A DNA stretch of 64,000 nucleotides, taken from assembly GCA_963735045.1 (NCBI GenBank), contig CAVTIZ010000003.1, forward strand, positions 124,001-188,000. The letters are read 5' to 3'. Shown in pieces: positions 28,366 through 36,555 of this stretch. This stretch comes from Salsipaludibacter sp963735045 (GTDB lineage: Bacteria > Actinomycetota > Nitriliruptoria > Nitriliruptorales > Nitriliruptoraceae). Position 1 is the stretch's first letter, and the number at the start of each line of letters is the position of its first letter. Below the pieces are notes generated by a model. That model searched no databases. It saw only the letters and a program-made list of their open reading frames with translations, and was not told where the DNA came from. The translations under genes were made by a program, and so were the position numbers.

Positions 28366-29805
28366 GTGACCGACTCCACACAGCGCATCGCCATCCTGGG
28401 CGGCGGGCCGGCCGGCTACGAGGCCGCCCTGGTCGCCGCCGAACTCGGTGCCGACGTCACCATCGTCGCCGACGAGGGGCTGGGTGGGAACTCGGTGCTG
28501 TGGGACTGCGTGCCGTCCAAGGCCCTGATCGTGGCCGCCGAGGCCATGGGTTGGATCGACCGCAGCCATGACATGGGCGTGCGCCACGGCGGCCATGCCG
28601 ACCACGACCCGGTCACCGTCGACTTCGCCGCCGTCGCCGAGCGGGTGCTGGAGTTGGGCGCCGACCAGTCGCGCGACATCGAGGGCAAGGTCTGTCGTGA
28701 CGCGGGCGTCCGGCTGCTGCGGGGTCGGGGTCGCATCTCGGGCTACCACGAGGTCACGGCCGACCTGGTCGAGGGCGGCTCCGAGACCCTGGAGGTCGAC
28801 TACGTCCTGGTGGCGACGGGCTCCACGGCGCGCGTGCTGCCCTTCTTCGAACCCGACGGGAAGCGCGTCCTGACCGGCCAGGACGTCTACGACCTCGACG
28901 AGTTGCCCGACCACCTGGTCGTGGTCGGTTCGGGGGCGACGGGGGCCGAGTTCGCCCATGCCTTCATCCGCTTCGGCACGCGGGTGACCCTGGTCTCGTC
29001 GCGCGACCTGATCCTGCCGACCGAGGACCCCGACGCGGCCCAGGTCATCGAGGACGTGTTCGAACGTCGCGGGATGACCATCCTGCGCAACACCCGGGCG
29101 TCGTCGTGCACCAACCACGGCGACCACGTCGAGATCGGCCTGTCCGACGACGAGTCGATCGAGGCCAGCCACGTCCTGTTCACCGTCGGCCAGGTCCCGG
29201 CCTCGGGCGACCTGGGCCTGGACCTCGCCGGGGTGGAGCCCAACCGGTGGGGCGGCATCGACGTGGACAAGGTGGGTCGCACCTCGTGTCGCTGGATCTA
29301 CGCCGCCGGTGACGTCGTCGGTCGGGTCATGCTGGCCTCGGTTGCGGCGATGCAGGGACGGATCGCGATGTGGCACGCGCTCGGGCAGGCCGTGACCCCG
29401 CTGCGGTGGGACGCCGTGGCCTCCACGATCTTCACCGACCCGGAGGTGGCCACGGTCGGGCTGTCACGCGAAGAAGCCGAGTCGCGGGGCATCCCGGTCG
29501 TGACGGCTCGACTCGACTTCCGGGGGAACCCGCGGGCCAAGATGGCCGACCACACCGACGGGTTCGTCAAGGTCCATGCCATGGTGGGCTCGGGCATGGT
29601 GCTGGGCGGGGTGGTGGTGTCGTCGTCGGCCTCGGACCTGGTGCAGCCACTGGCCGTGGCCGTGCAGAACCGCCTGTCGGTGAGCCAGTTGGCCCAGACG
29701 GTGTCGGTCTACCCCTCCATGCAGGGGTCGGTCACCGAGACCGCACGCATGCTGATGGCCGAGGTCGAACGTGATCCGTCCGCCGACGTGACGGCGGAGG
29801 CATGA
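28366..29805 (+). CDS. lpdA: NAD(P)H-quinone dehydrogenase, LpdA-like
   Basis: The 479-residue flavoprotein has the lipoamide-dehydrogenase fold: FAD motif ILGGGPAGYEAALVA (~9-24), NAD(P) motif VVVGSGATGAEFAHAF and GDVVGRVMLAS. In the redox site GLGGNSVLWDCVPSK only the second cysteine (Cys48) is present; the first is Ser43. This is typical of LpdA (Rv3303c), which reduces quinones and not lipoamide. The usual end of the family, with GGVVVSSSASDLVQPLA and MQGSVTE, is present. Start GTG 28366 has AAGGA 8 nt upstream. Its stop overlaps the start of a micro membrane protein as ATGA. Confidence 0.9.
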   Translation: MTDSTQRIAILGGGPAGYEAALVAAELGADVTIVADEGLGGNSVLWDCVPSKALIVAAEAMGWIDRSHDMGVRHGGHADHDPVTVDFAAVAERVLELGADQSRDIEGKVCRDAGVRLLRGRGRISGYHEVTADLVEGGSETLEVDYVLVATGSTARVLPFFEPDGKRVLTGQDVYDLDELPDHLVVVGSGATGAEFAHAFIRFGTRVTLVSSRDLILPTEDPDAAQVIEDVFERRGMTILRNTRASSCTNHGDHVEIGLSDDESIEASHVLFTVGQVPASGDLGLDLAGVEPNRWGGIDVDKVGRTSCRWIYAAGDVVGRVMLASVAAMQGRIAMWHALGQAVTPLRWDAVASTIFTDPEVATVGLSREEAESRGIPVVTARLDFRGNPRAKMADHTDGFVKVHAMVGSGMVLGGVVVSSSASDLVQPLAVAVQNRLSVSQLAQTVSVYPSMQGSVTETARMLMAEVERDPSADVTAEA

Positions 29806-29906
29806 ACGCCGGGGTCGGCCTCGGGATCATCGCGCTGGGCACCATCGCCGTGGTGGTGCTGGTCGTGGCCGTCGTGGTCGTGGCGTCGCGTTCGCGACGA
29901 CGCTGA
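29802..29906 (+). CDS. Micro membrane protein coupled to lpdA
   Basis: A 34-residue frame starts at ATG 29802, overlapping the lpdA stop as ATGA. It reads as MNAGVGLGIIALGT followed by a single hydrophobic helix and a basic end, SRSRRR. The composition (one helix, positive tail) suggests a membrane micropeptide. It could dock LpdA to the membrane. Too short to assign by homology; evidence is the coupling and the clean hydrophobic pattern. Confidence 0.55.
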   Translation: MNAGVGLGIIALGTIAVVVLVVAVVVVASRSRRR

Positions 29907-29989
29907 GGGTCCCCCTGGCCCGGCTCGCCGGTGGGTCCGGATCGGCTCCCGATCGCTCCAGAACAGGCGACAACGCCACAACGGCCCGA

Positions 29990-29995
29990 TATCAT
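29990..29995 (+). promoter_or_regulatory. -10-like TATCAT before the 41-aa micro protein
   Basis: TATCAT at 29990-29995, in a locally AT-rich spot, lies ~37 bp before the ATG at 30032 and is the best promoter candidate for that gene. No good -35 box is seen. Confidence 0.35.
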
Positions 29996-30031
29996 GACGG
30001 GACTGTCCGTTCGCGTCAAAGGAGACGTGTC

Positions 30032-30157
30032 ATGGGATTCGGAATCGTGCTTCTGGCCGTGCTGTCCGCGGTCGTCATCGGGGTCGTGCTGGTCACGGTC
30101 ACCTCCATCGGTCAGGCGCGTTGGCAGCGCCGCGAGGGAGATGCCCACACCGCCTGA
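30032..30157 (+). CDS. Small single-helix membrane protein, 41 aa
   Basis: The ATG at 30032 has AAGGAG 8 nt upstream, one of the best ribosome-binding sites in this window. The product has a hydrophobic helix (GIVLLAVLSAVVIGVVLVTV) and a polar tail (QARWQRREGDAHTA). It resembles the 34-residue micropeptide just upstream in design but not in sequence. It is followed by a strong hairpin at 30177-30201. No known function. Confidence 0.65.
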   Translation: MGFGIVLLAVLSAVVIGVVLVTVTSIGQARWQRREGDAHTA

Positions 30158-30176
30158 TCGCCAACCCCCGCGATTC

Positions 30177-30201
30177 GACCCGTCACCGACGGTGACGGGT
30201 C
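30177..30201. terminator. Perfect 11-bp hairpin between convergent genes
   Basis: GACCCGTCACC (30177-30187) pairs without mismatch with GGTGACGGGTC (30191-30201) around a 3-nt loop. It stands between the micro protein gene (+) and the biotin carboxylase gene (-) and should terminate in both directions. Confidence 0.75.
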
Positions 30202-30261
30202 GTTCCGGCATGTCCGCATGCCTCCAGCCCGAATCCCTCCAGCCGTCGTGCGGGCGCGACG

Positions 30262-32040
30262 TCAGGCGTCCTCGATCCGGGCCATGACGGCACCGGACTC
30301 GACGGAGTCCCCGGGCGACAACGACAGCGACGACACCACGCCGTCGCGATGCGCGGTGATGTTGTTCTCCATCTTCATGGCCTCCAGCACCGCGACCAGG
30401 TCGCCGGTCGAGACCTCGGCGCCGTCCTCCACCGCGTACTTGATCAGCGTGCCCTGCATCGGGGCCAGCAGGTCCTCGCTGGAACCGCCACCACCGCCGC
30501 CACCGCCCGACGACCCGCGGGCACGGCCGCCGCCAGAGGCGTCCGGCGTGCCCGCCCCGTCCACCGACACGCTCGCCCCGGTGTCGCCGTGGATGGCCAG
30601 TTCGAGACGCCGCCCGTCGACCTCGACGGTCACCCGGCGGGGTTCACCGTCGCCATGGTCGGCTGCCGCAGCCGGCCCGTGGGGTTCCAGGGCCCCGAGG
30701 TCCCATTCGTTCTCGATCGAGACCGTGGAGTGGGTCCCGGCCGCGAAGTCCTCGTGGAGCATCGCCAGGCGACCGAACGCCGCGGTCGACGGGATGCCCT
30801 CCACCACCATCTCGTCGATGGCGCGCACCATCCGCGCCCGTGCGACGTCGCGGTCCTGGCCCCACACGATCAGCTTGCCGAACATCGAGTCGTAGGCCTG
30901 GGCGATCTCGTAGCCGGACTCCGCGACCGCGTCGAGGCGCACCCAGGGTCCCTGCGGGGGGCGGAAGGTCGTGATCAACCCGGGGGACGGGACCCAGCCG
31001 ATGGCCGGGTCCTCGGCGTTGAGGCGCAGTTCGATGGCGTGGCCGGTCAGGGTGACGTCGTCCTGGACCAGCCCCATGCCCTCGCCCGCGGCGATGCGCA
31101 GCTGGGCGTGCACCAGGTCGATCCCCGTGACCAGTTCCGTCACCGGGTGCTCGACCTGCAGGCGCGTGTTCATCTCGAGGAAGTAGAAGGTCTCGTTGTC
31201 GTCGTCGAGCAGGAACTCACACGTCCCGGCGTTGTGGTAGCCCATCTCGCGGGCCACCTCGATCGCCGCCAGGCCCATGGCCTCGCGCACCTCCTCGCCG
31301 ATGTTGGGTGCCGGTGCCTCCTCCACCACCTTCTGGTGACGACGCTGCAGCGAACAGTCGCGTTCTCCCAGGTGGATGACCGTCCCGTCGAGGTCGCCCA
31401 GGACCTGGATCTCGACGTGCCGCGGGTGTTCGAGGTAGCGCTCCAGGTAGCACTCGCCACGGCCGAAGCTGGCCGTGGCCTCGCGCCGGGCGGCCTCGAG
31501 CGCCTCGGTCATCTCGTCACCCGACTGGACCACCTTCATGCCGCGGCCGCCGCCCCCGAACATGGCCTTGACGGCCACCGGGTAGCCGTGCTCGTCACCG
31601 AAGGCGCGCGCCACGTCGGGGTCGTCGGTCGGCTCGGCGGTGCCCGGCACGACCGGCACCCCCGCCGCCTCGGCCACGCCACGCGCCGTCAGCTTGTCGC
31701 CCATGGAGCGGATCGCCTCCGCCGAGGGACCCACGAACGTCAGGCCCGCGTCCCGGACGGCCTCGGCGAAGTCGCCGTTCTCGGACAGGAAGCCGTAGCC
31801 GGGATGGATGGCGTCGACCCCGGCCTCGGACGCCACCGCCAGGATCTTGTCGATGGCGAGGTAGGACTCGGCGGCGGGAGTGGGTCCCAGCAGGTGGGCG
31901 CTGTCGGCCGCACGCACGTGCGGGGCGTCCCGGTCGGCCTCGGAGTACACGGCGACGGCACGCACGCCGAGTTCCTTGCAGGCACGGATGACGCGGAGGG
32001 CGATCTCGCCACGATTGGCGACCAGGACGGCATCGAACAC
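30262..32040 (-). CDS. accA: Acyl-CoA carboxylase alpha subunit (biotin carboxylase + BCCP)
   Basis: The 592-residue protein has an N-terminal biotin carboxylase domain (VLVANRGEIALRVIRACKEL, HPGYGFLSEN, the ATP loop MFGGGGRGMKVV, and FLEMNTRLQVEHPVTE) and a C-terminal biotin carrier with the biotinylation motif EAMKMENN. The two are joined by a Gly/Ser linker (SSGGGGGGGGSS). It carboxylates biotin with bicarbonate and ATP for the beta subunit. The start is GTG 32040 with a GGGAG-like site. The beta, epsilon and BirA genes are within 4 kb, so this locus is an actinobacterial acetyl/propionyl-CoA carboxylase. The acyl specificity is set by the beta subunit. Confidence 0.94.
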   Translation of the reverse strand: MFDAVLVANRGEIALRVIRACKELGVRAVAVYSEADRDAPHVRAADSAHLLGPTPAAESYLAIDKILAVASEAGVDAIHPGYGFLSENGDFAEAVRDAGLTFVGPSAEAIRSMGDKLTARGVAEAAGVPVVPGTAEPTDDPDVARAFGDEHGYPVAVKAMFGGGGRGMKVVQSGDEMTEALEAARREATASFGRGECYLERYLEHPRHVEIQVLGDLDGTVIHLGERDCSLQRRHQKVVEEAPAPNIGEEVREAMGLAAIEVAREMGYHNAGTCEFLLDDDNETFYFLEMNTRLQVEHPVTELVTGIDLVHAQLRIAAGEGMGLVQDDVTLTGHAIELRLNAEDPAIGWVPSPGLITTFRPPQGPWVRLDAVAESGYEIAQAYDSMFGKLIVWGQDRDVARARMVRAIDEMVVEGIPSTAAFGRLAMLHEDFAAGTHSTVSIENEWDLGALEPHGPAAAADHGDGEPRRVTVEVDGRRLELAIHGDTGASVSVDGAGTPDASGGGRARGSSGGGGGGGGSSEDLLAPMQGTLIKYAVEDGAEVSTGDLVAVLEAMKMENNITAHRDGVVSSLSLSPGDSVESGAVMARIEDA

Positions 32041-32217
32041 GAGGTGACGGCTCCCGTTTGTCGTGTGGCGGCCAGCCTAGGAGCACCGGGTTGGACGTGG
32101 GTCGCCCTCCGGGCACCGTCCGTCCGGGACGACATGGTCCCGAGCCGGGTCGATCGTCGGGCACACTGGATGGCCGCGTGGTCCGGGGGGACCGCGCACG
32201 CCCATGCTGGAGCTCCG

Positions 32218-32616
32218 ATGCCGTTGCCCGTCTCGCTGTCCACCGTGCCCGCCCGCGTGCTCGGGGCCGGCATGGTCGTGTTGTTGGCCGTGGTGCCGGC
32301 CTGCGGCGACGACTCGACCACCCCACCACCGCCACCGCCCGGCGCCGACGAGGTCGTCACCGGGACCGACGCCTTCGTCTTCGAGCCCGACGAGTTCCGG
32401 GCCGAGCAGGGTGACCGGATCGGCCTGGTGTGCGAGGGCTCGCTGCCCCACAACCTCGTGGTCGAGACACCGTCGGAGGACGTGCTGGTCGTGGAGTGCG
32501 GCGGGCGCGAGGCGGCGGTCGGCGATCTGGCCGTCGAGCCCGGAACCTACACCTTCTTCTGCGACATCCCGGGGCATCGCGAGGCCGGGATGGAGGGTTC
32601 GGTCACCGTCGGCTGA
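32218..32616 (+). CDS. Cupredoxin-like lipoprotein
   Basis: The 132-residue protein has a lipoprotein signal (VLGAGMVVLLAVVPAC, lipid cysteine 29), a Pro-rich linker and a plastocyanin-like domain. Type 1 copper ligands are visible as His78 (LPHNLV), Cys115, His120 and Met125 (FFCDIPGHREAGMEG). It should carry electrons at the outer membrane face, for example to an oxidase or reductase. A second, similar gene begins 95 bp downstream, so the pair looks like a duplication with divergence. GGAG is 5 nt before the ATG. It is divergent from accA. Confidence 0.85.
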   Translation: MPLPVSLSTVPARVLGAGMVVLLAVVPACGDDSTTPPPPPPGADEVVTGTDAFVFEPDEFRAEQGDRIGLVCEGSLPHNLVVETPSEDVLVVECGGREAAVGDLAVEPGTYTFFCDIPGHREAGMEGSVTVG

Positions 32617-32710
32617 CACCCCGGCGGTCCGGTAGCGTTGGGGGCCCAACCCGTGCTCGCACGGCCCGGTCCATTCCGCCCACCTCCCCGTCCAGCCCAG
32701 GAGATGCCCC

Positions 32711-33202
32711 ATGCTGCGCGGCTCCCCACGCCTGCTGTTGTCGGCCGCCGTCGCGGCCCTGCTGTGCGGCGCCTGTGGCGGTGGCGTGCCTGCCGGTGCG
32801 CTCACGGCCGAGCGGTTGGCCTGTCCCGAGGGCAGTGACTGCTACGACCCCCCGCGGGCGCCGGGGGACGGCGGCATGATCGCCATGAACGCCGGGGACT
32901 TCTACTTCGACGGCTTCGAGGGCGAGGTGGCCGAGGGGGACATCACGGTGACGCTGAACAACGAGGCCAACGGCACCCACAACTTCGTGGTGACCGGTGC
33001 CAACGAGGGCTCCGACCCCAAGATCGAGGCCAACGGCGGCGCGGAGGCCGAGGGCGTGGTGAACCTGTTCGCCGGCGAGTACACCTTCTACTGCGACATC
33101 GCCGGTCACCGGGCGGCCGGCATGGAGGGCACGCTGATCGTGACCCCCGAACTCACCGACGCCCAGGAGGCCACCGTCGGCGAGGACGACGGCGAGGCGT
33201 GA
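32711..33202 (+). CDS. Cupredoxin-like lipoprotein (second copy)
   Basis: The 163-residue product has a lipobox LCGAC (Cys22), a Cys-containing linker (ACPEGSDCYDPP) and a copper domain with ligands His90 (THNFVV), Cys128, His133 and Met138 (FYCDIAGHRAAGMEG). It shares the H-C-H-M spacing with the neighbouring copy. AGGAG lies 8 nt upstream of the ATG. A tail rich in Asp/Glu ends the protein. Both likely shuttle electrons outside the membrane. Confidence 0.85.
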   Translation: MLRGSPRLLLSAAVAALLCGACGGGVPAGALTAERLACPEGSDCYDPPRAPGDGGMIAMNAGDFYFDGFEGEVAEGDITVTLNNEANGTHNFVVTGANEGSDPKIEANGGAEAEGVVNLFAGEYTFYCDIAGHRAAGMEGTLIVTPELTDAQEATVGEDDGEA

Positions 33203-33310
33203 GCCGACGTCGCGGTGCACCGGTGCGTCGCGTCCGCCGGCCGCAGACGCCAGGTCACGCCACGACCTCCCGGGGAGCCAGCCGCCACGGCGTCGGGCCC
33301 CCGTCCCCGT

Positions 33311-33363
33311 CGATGGCGTGGCTAGGCTGCACCCAAATCGATCGCGTGGCCAGGCTTCACCCA
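33311..33363 (+). repeat. Two imperfect 25-bp direct repeats, 28-bp period
   Basis: A 25-base unit at 33311-33335 (cgatggcgtggctaggctgc + accca) recurs at 33339-33363 with 3 mismatches. The second copy ends on the A of the ATG of the DUF6159-type fragment. The TAGGCT element in the first copy may be a -10 box. Confidence 0.75.
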
Positions 33364-33685
33364 TGTTCGCTCGCATGCGCCGCGGTTGGGACCTGACCAA
33401 GAAGTCCTGGGCAGTGGTTCGATCGCATCCCGGGATCGCACGTCTTCCGGTCGTCGGTGGGCTGCTCGCCCTGGTGGCGTTGGTGGTGTTCGGACTCCCC
33501 GGCTCGCTCCTGCTGGCCGGCGACGATCCCGGGGCGACCCAACAGGTCCTCGGTGGCGTGCTGATCGCGCTGGGTGTCTACCTCGCGTCCTTCGCCACGA
33601 CCTTCTTCAACGTCGCGCTGGCGGCTGCCGCCGACCAGGCCCTGTCAGTCGTGACGACCTCGAGCGCACGGTCAAGGTGGCCTGA
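33363..33685 (+). pseudogene. Truncated, frameshifted DUF6159-like membrane protein
   Basis: The frame from ATG 33363 begins like DUF6159 membrane proteins: FARMRRGWDLTKKSWAVVRS then a proline, PVVGGLLALVALVVFGLPGSL and a second helix region with GVLIALGVYLASFATTFFNV. Up to AAAADQAL at ~33645 the match is good. The next codons leave the family pattern, while the +1 frame continues sensibly (DDLERTVKVA) and stops at 33685. The remaining ~150 residues of the family (more helices) are missing, and the next gene follows at once on the other strand. I read this as a deleted and frameshifted remnant. Confidence 0.6.
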
Positions 33686-33719
33686 CCCTCCCGCCTCGTC
33701 CGACCGTGTCGCGGGAGCC

Positions 33720-34052
33720 TCACGCGCCCCGGCGCCAGTCCAGGTCGCCGATCGAGCTGATGCGGCGGCCCGGGACCACCCCTTCGAGTCGCGCGGCACG
33801 GACCCACCGTGGGGTCGCGGCGGCCGGCTCCTGTGCCTCCTCGACCGGCGCGGTGACCACGACCGGGCGTGTCAGGACGGTGGCCACGGCGGCCAGCACC
33901 GCGTCGCCGGGGTCGCCGCCACGCACCACCTCCACGCGCAGCACCGGATCGGGTTCGTTCGCGTCGCTCACCGGATCGGGTTCGTTCGCGTCGCTCACAG
34001 GATCGGGTTCGTTCGCGTTGCTCACCGGATCGGGTTCGTTCGCGTCGCTCAC
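33720..34052 (-). CDS. Acyl-CoA carboxylase epsilon subunit
   Basis: The 110-residue protein starts at GTG 34052, overlapping the stop of the beta subunit by 4 bp. The conserved part is ~38-100: LRVEVVRGGDPGDAVLAAVA and the tail WVRAARLEGVVPGR, a pattern of actinobacterial AccE/PccE small subunits that stabilise the alpha-beta complex. The N-terminus is unusual: four tandem 9-residue units, SDANEPDPV-type, encoded by 27-bp repeats at 33945-34052. Unit number may differ between strains. Function: assembly factor of the carboxylase. Confidence 0.8.
   Translation of the reverse strand: MSDANEPDPVSNANEPDPVSDANEPDPVSDANEPDPVLRVEVVRGGDPGDAVLAAVATVLTRPVVVTAPVEEAQEPAAATPRWVRAARLEGVVPGRRISSIGDLDWRRGA
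33945..34052 (-). repeat. Four 27-bp tandem repeats in epsilon subunit N-terminus
   Basis: Four 27-bp units cover 33945-34052. They are nearly identical (one or two base changes) and encode NEPDPVSDA-like steps. The array begins at the start codon of the gene, so each copy change would alter the distance between the stop of accD-like beta and the epsilon domain. Sequence identity suggests recent slippage. Confidence 0.9.
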
Positions 34053-35606
34053 AGGGGAATGTTCCCGTGCTTGCGGGCGGGGCCCGGTTCGCGCTTGGTG
34101 GCGGTGAAGCGCAGGGCGCGGATCAGCTCGGCGCGGGTCGTGGACGGTTGGATCACCGCGTCGACGTAGCCCCGTTCGGCCGCTCGCCACGGGTTGGCGA
34201 GGTCCTCGGCGTAGCGTTCCTCGAACTCGGCGTGCAGGGCGTCCGGGTCGTCGGACTCGGCCAGCTCCCGGCGGTACAGGATGTTGACCGCGCCCTTGGC
34301 TCCCATCACCGCGATCTCGGCGGTCGGCCACGCGAGGTTGACGTCGGCGCCGAGGTGCTTGGACCCCATGACGTCGTAGGCGCCGCCGTAGGCCTTGCGC
34401 ACGATGACCGTCACCTTGGGCACGGTCGCCTCGGCGTAGGCGTAGAGCAGCTTGGCGCCGTGGCGGATGATCCCGCCGTACTCCTGGTCGACGCCGGGCA
34501 TGAACCCGGGGACGTCGACGAAGGTCACGATGGGGATGTTGAACGCGTCGCAGGTGCGGACGAACCGCCCGCCCTTCTCCGACGACTCGATGTCCAGCAC
34601 GCCGGCCAGGTGCTGGGGCTGGTTGCCGACGACCCCGACCGTGCCACCGTCGATGCGGGCGAAACCGCACACGATGTTCGGGGCCCACGGCTCGTGCACC
34701 TCGAAGAACTCGCCATCGTCGACCACGGCCTCCACGATCGTCGCGGACGTCGTAGGGCACGTTGTTGTTGTCCGGGATGAAGGTGTCGAGTTCGTCGATG
34801 GACCGGTCGGGGTCGGGCTCGGATGCGTGACGCGGCGGGTCGTCGAGGTTGTTGAGTGGCAGGAACGACAGCAGGTACTTGATGTCCTCGATGCAGGCCT
34901 GTTCGTCGTCGACGGCGAAGTGGGCCACGCCGGACGTCCCGGCATGGGTCAGCGCCCCGCCGAGGTCCTCCATCGTCACGTCCTCGCCCGTCACCGTCTT
35001 GATGACGTTGGGGCCCGTGATGAACATGTGCGACGTGTCACGGACCATGAACACGAAGTCGGTGATGGCGGGGGAGTAGACCGCGCCGCCGGCACACGGG
35101 CCCATGATCGCGCTGATCTGGGGCACCACGCCCGAGGCGCGCACGTTGCGCAGGAAGATGTCGCCGTAGCCACCAAGGCTGACCACGCCCTCCTGGATGC
35201 GGGCCCCACCGGAGTCGTTGAGGCCGATGACCGGCACGCCCATGCGCACGGCCAGGTCCATGACCTTGACCACCTTCTCGGCGAACACCTCGCCCAGCGA
35301 CCCCCCGAAGGCGGTGAAGTCCTGGCTGAACACGCACACCTGTCGACCGTCCACGGTCCCGTGGCCCGTGACGACGCCGTCGCCGAGGATGCGGGTCTGG
35401 TCGAGGTCGAAGTTGGACGACCGGTGCACGGCGAAGGCGTCGGTCTCGACGAACGAGCCCTCGTCCAGGAGCAGGTCGACGCGTTCGCGCGCGGTCAGCT
35501 TGCCCTTGTCGTGCTGCTTGGCGACCGCGCCGGCGCCGCCGCCGGACTCGGCTTCCTCGCGTCGGCGTTGGAGATCGTCCAGCCGGGCGGCGGTGGTGTC
35601 GGTCAC
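34049..35606 (-). pseudogene. Acyl-CoA carboxylase beta subunit, frameshifted
   Basis: The reading frame from GTG 35606 is a typical carboxyltransferase of AccD/PccB type: LTARERVDLLLDEGSFVETDAF, FSQDFTAFGGSLGEVFAEKV, GLNDSGGARIQEGVVSLGGYG and IMGPCAGGAVYSPA. At ~34740 the frame breaks: after NNNVPYDVRD the correct continuation IVEAVVDDGEFFEVHEPW, FVDVPGFMPGVDQEYGGII and AYGGAYDVMGSKHLGAD is in the next frame. Total length is 1558 bp, that is 3n+1, so one base appears extra between ~34735 and 34745. Both halves are otherwise intact with good coding composition. It is either a sequencing error or a real disruption, which would stop function. It pairs with the alpha, epsilon and BirA genes. Confidence 0.82.
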
Positions 35607-35707
35607 GGTGGGGCAACCTTCATCGTGCGGGCGGTGGTCGGGTGCGGCGCTGCGGCGCCGTCCGCCCGGCATGCTAGGCCGCACCCGCAGCGAGGACCGG
35701 GAGACGA

Positions 35708-36472
35708 ATGGACGACGAGGTGCTGGCGACCGCGCTGGGCGCGGTCGAGGGCGTGACCGAGGTGGTCGTGCTCGCGGTCGTGGACTCCACCAACCTGGAG
35801 GTCCGGCGACGACTCGCGACCGGCAGCCGGGCCGGGCTGGTGGTCGTCGCGGATCGCCAGACGGCGGGCCGAGGTCGTCGTGGTCGGACCTGGGACGACG
35901 TCGACGGCGGCAACGTCGCGGTGTCGGTGGCCGTGGACCTGCCCCCGGACGCCAGCCTGCTGCCGCTGGCGGCGGCACGTGCCGTGCGTGACACGTTCGC
36001 GGGGTCGGGGCTCGCCACGTCGGTCAAGTGGCCCAACGACGTCCGGCTCGTCGACGCCGGCCGGGTCGGCAAGTGCGCAGGGGTCCTGGTCGAGGTGGAC
36101 GGCCCCGTCGCGGTCGTCGGGATCGGCATCGACCTGGACTGGCGCGGCGTGGTCCGCACCGACGAGGTCGCCGAGTGGACGTCGTTGGCCGAGGTGCTGG
36201 GCCGGCCGGTCACGCGCCGCGAGGTCGTGGAACCGCTGCTTGGCCACCTCATGGCCTGGTGCGACCGACTGGCCCGGCGGTCCGCGAGCGTGCTCGCCGG
36301 CTACCGGGAGGTCTGCGACACCGTTGGTCGTCGGGTCGAGGTCACCACCGAACGCCACGTGCTGGTCGGGCGGGCCACGGACCTGACCCCGACGGGTGCC
36401 CTGGTCCTGGACGTGGACGGCCGCGAGGTGGTGGTCACGGCCGGCGACGTGGTGCACCTGCGCCCGGCCTGA
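35708..36472 (+). CDS. birA: Biotin--[acetyl-CoA-carboxylase] ligase
   Basis: The 254-residue protein is a class I biotin protein ligase without the DNA-binding head. Motifs: VDSTNLEVRRRL, the biotin/ATP loop QTAGRGRRGRTW, VKWPNDVRL and GKCAGVLVEV, then a C-terminal SH3-like domain (GRRVEVTTERHVLVGRATDL). It attaches biotin to the BCCP Lys in EAMKM of the alpha subunit. It is divergent from the beta subunit, 101 bp apart, so the biotin attachment and carboxylase genes can be co-regulated. A TAGGCC element and GGGAGA precede the ATG. Confidence 0.93.
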   Translation: MDDEVLATALGAVEGVTEVVVLAVVDSTNLEVRRRLATGSRAGLVVVADRQTAGRGRRGRTWDDVDGGNVAVSVAVDLPPDASLLPLAAARAVRDTFAGSGLATSVKWPNDVRLVDAGRVGKCAGVLVEVDGPVAVVGIGIDLDWRGVVRTDEVAEWTSLAEVLGRPVTRREVVEPLLGHLMAWCDRLARRSASVLAGYREVCDTVGRRVEVTTERHVLVGRATDLTPTGALVLDVDGREVVVTAGDVVHLRPA

Positions 36473-36490
36473 CCGGTCCCACCGAACTCC

Positions 36491-36518
36491 TTTGACGTCG
36501 AAACACCCGGGCTACGAT
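36491..36518 (+). promoter_or_regulatory. Sigma70-like promoter of acyl-CoA dehydrogenase
   Basis: TTTGAC (36491-36496) is followed after 16 bp by TACGAT (36513-36518), close to actinobacterial housekeeping promoters. The ATG at 36556 would have a leader of ~31 nt. Confidence 0.6.
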
Positions 36519-36555
36519 GGGGGGCCGTCCTGTTGCACCTGCCGGAAGATCCGCC

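Noticed and set aside
28366..29805. Dihydrolipoamide dehydrogenase (Lpd) as an identity
   Set aside because: The first redox cysteine is serine, so it matches the LpdA quinone reductase group.
33945..34052. Possible CRISPR array (four equal short repeats)
   Set aside because: The units are head-to-tail with no spacers and stay in frame inside a coding region, so they form a minisatellite.
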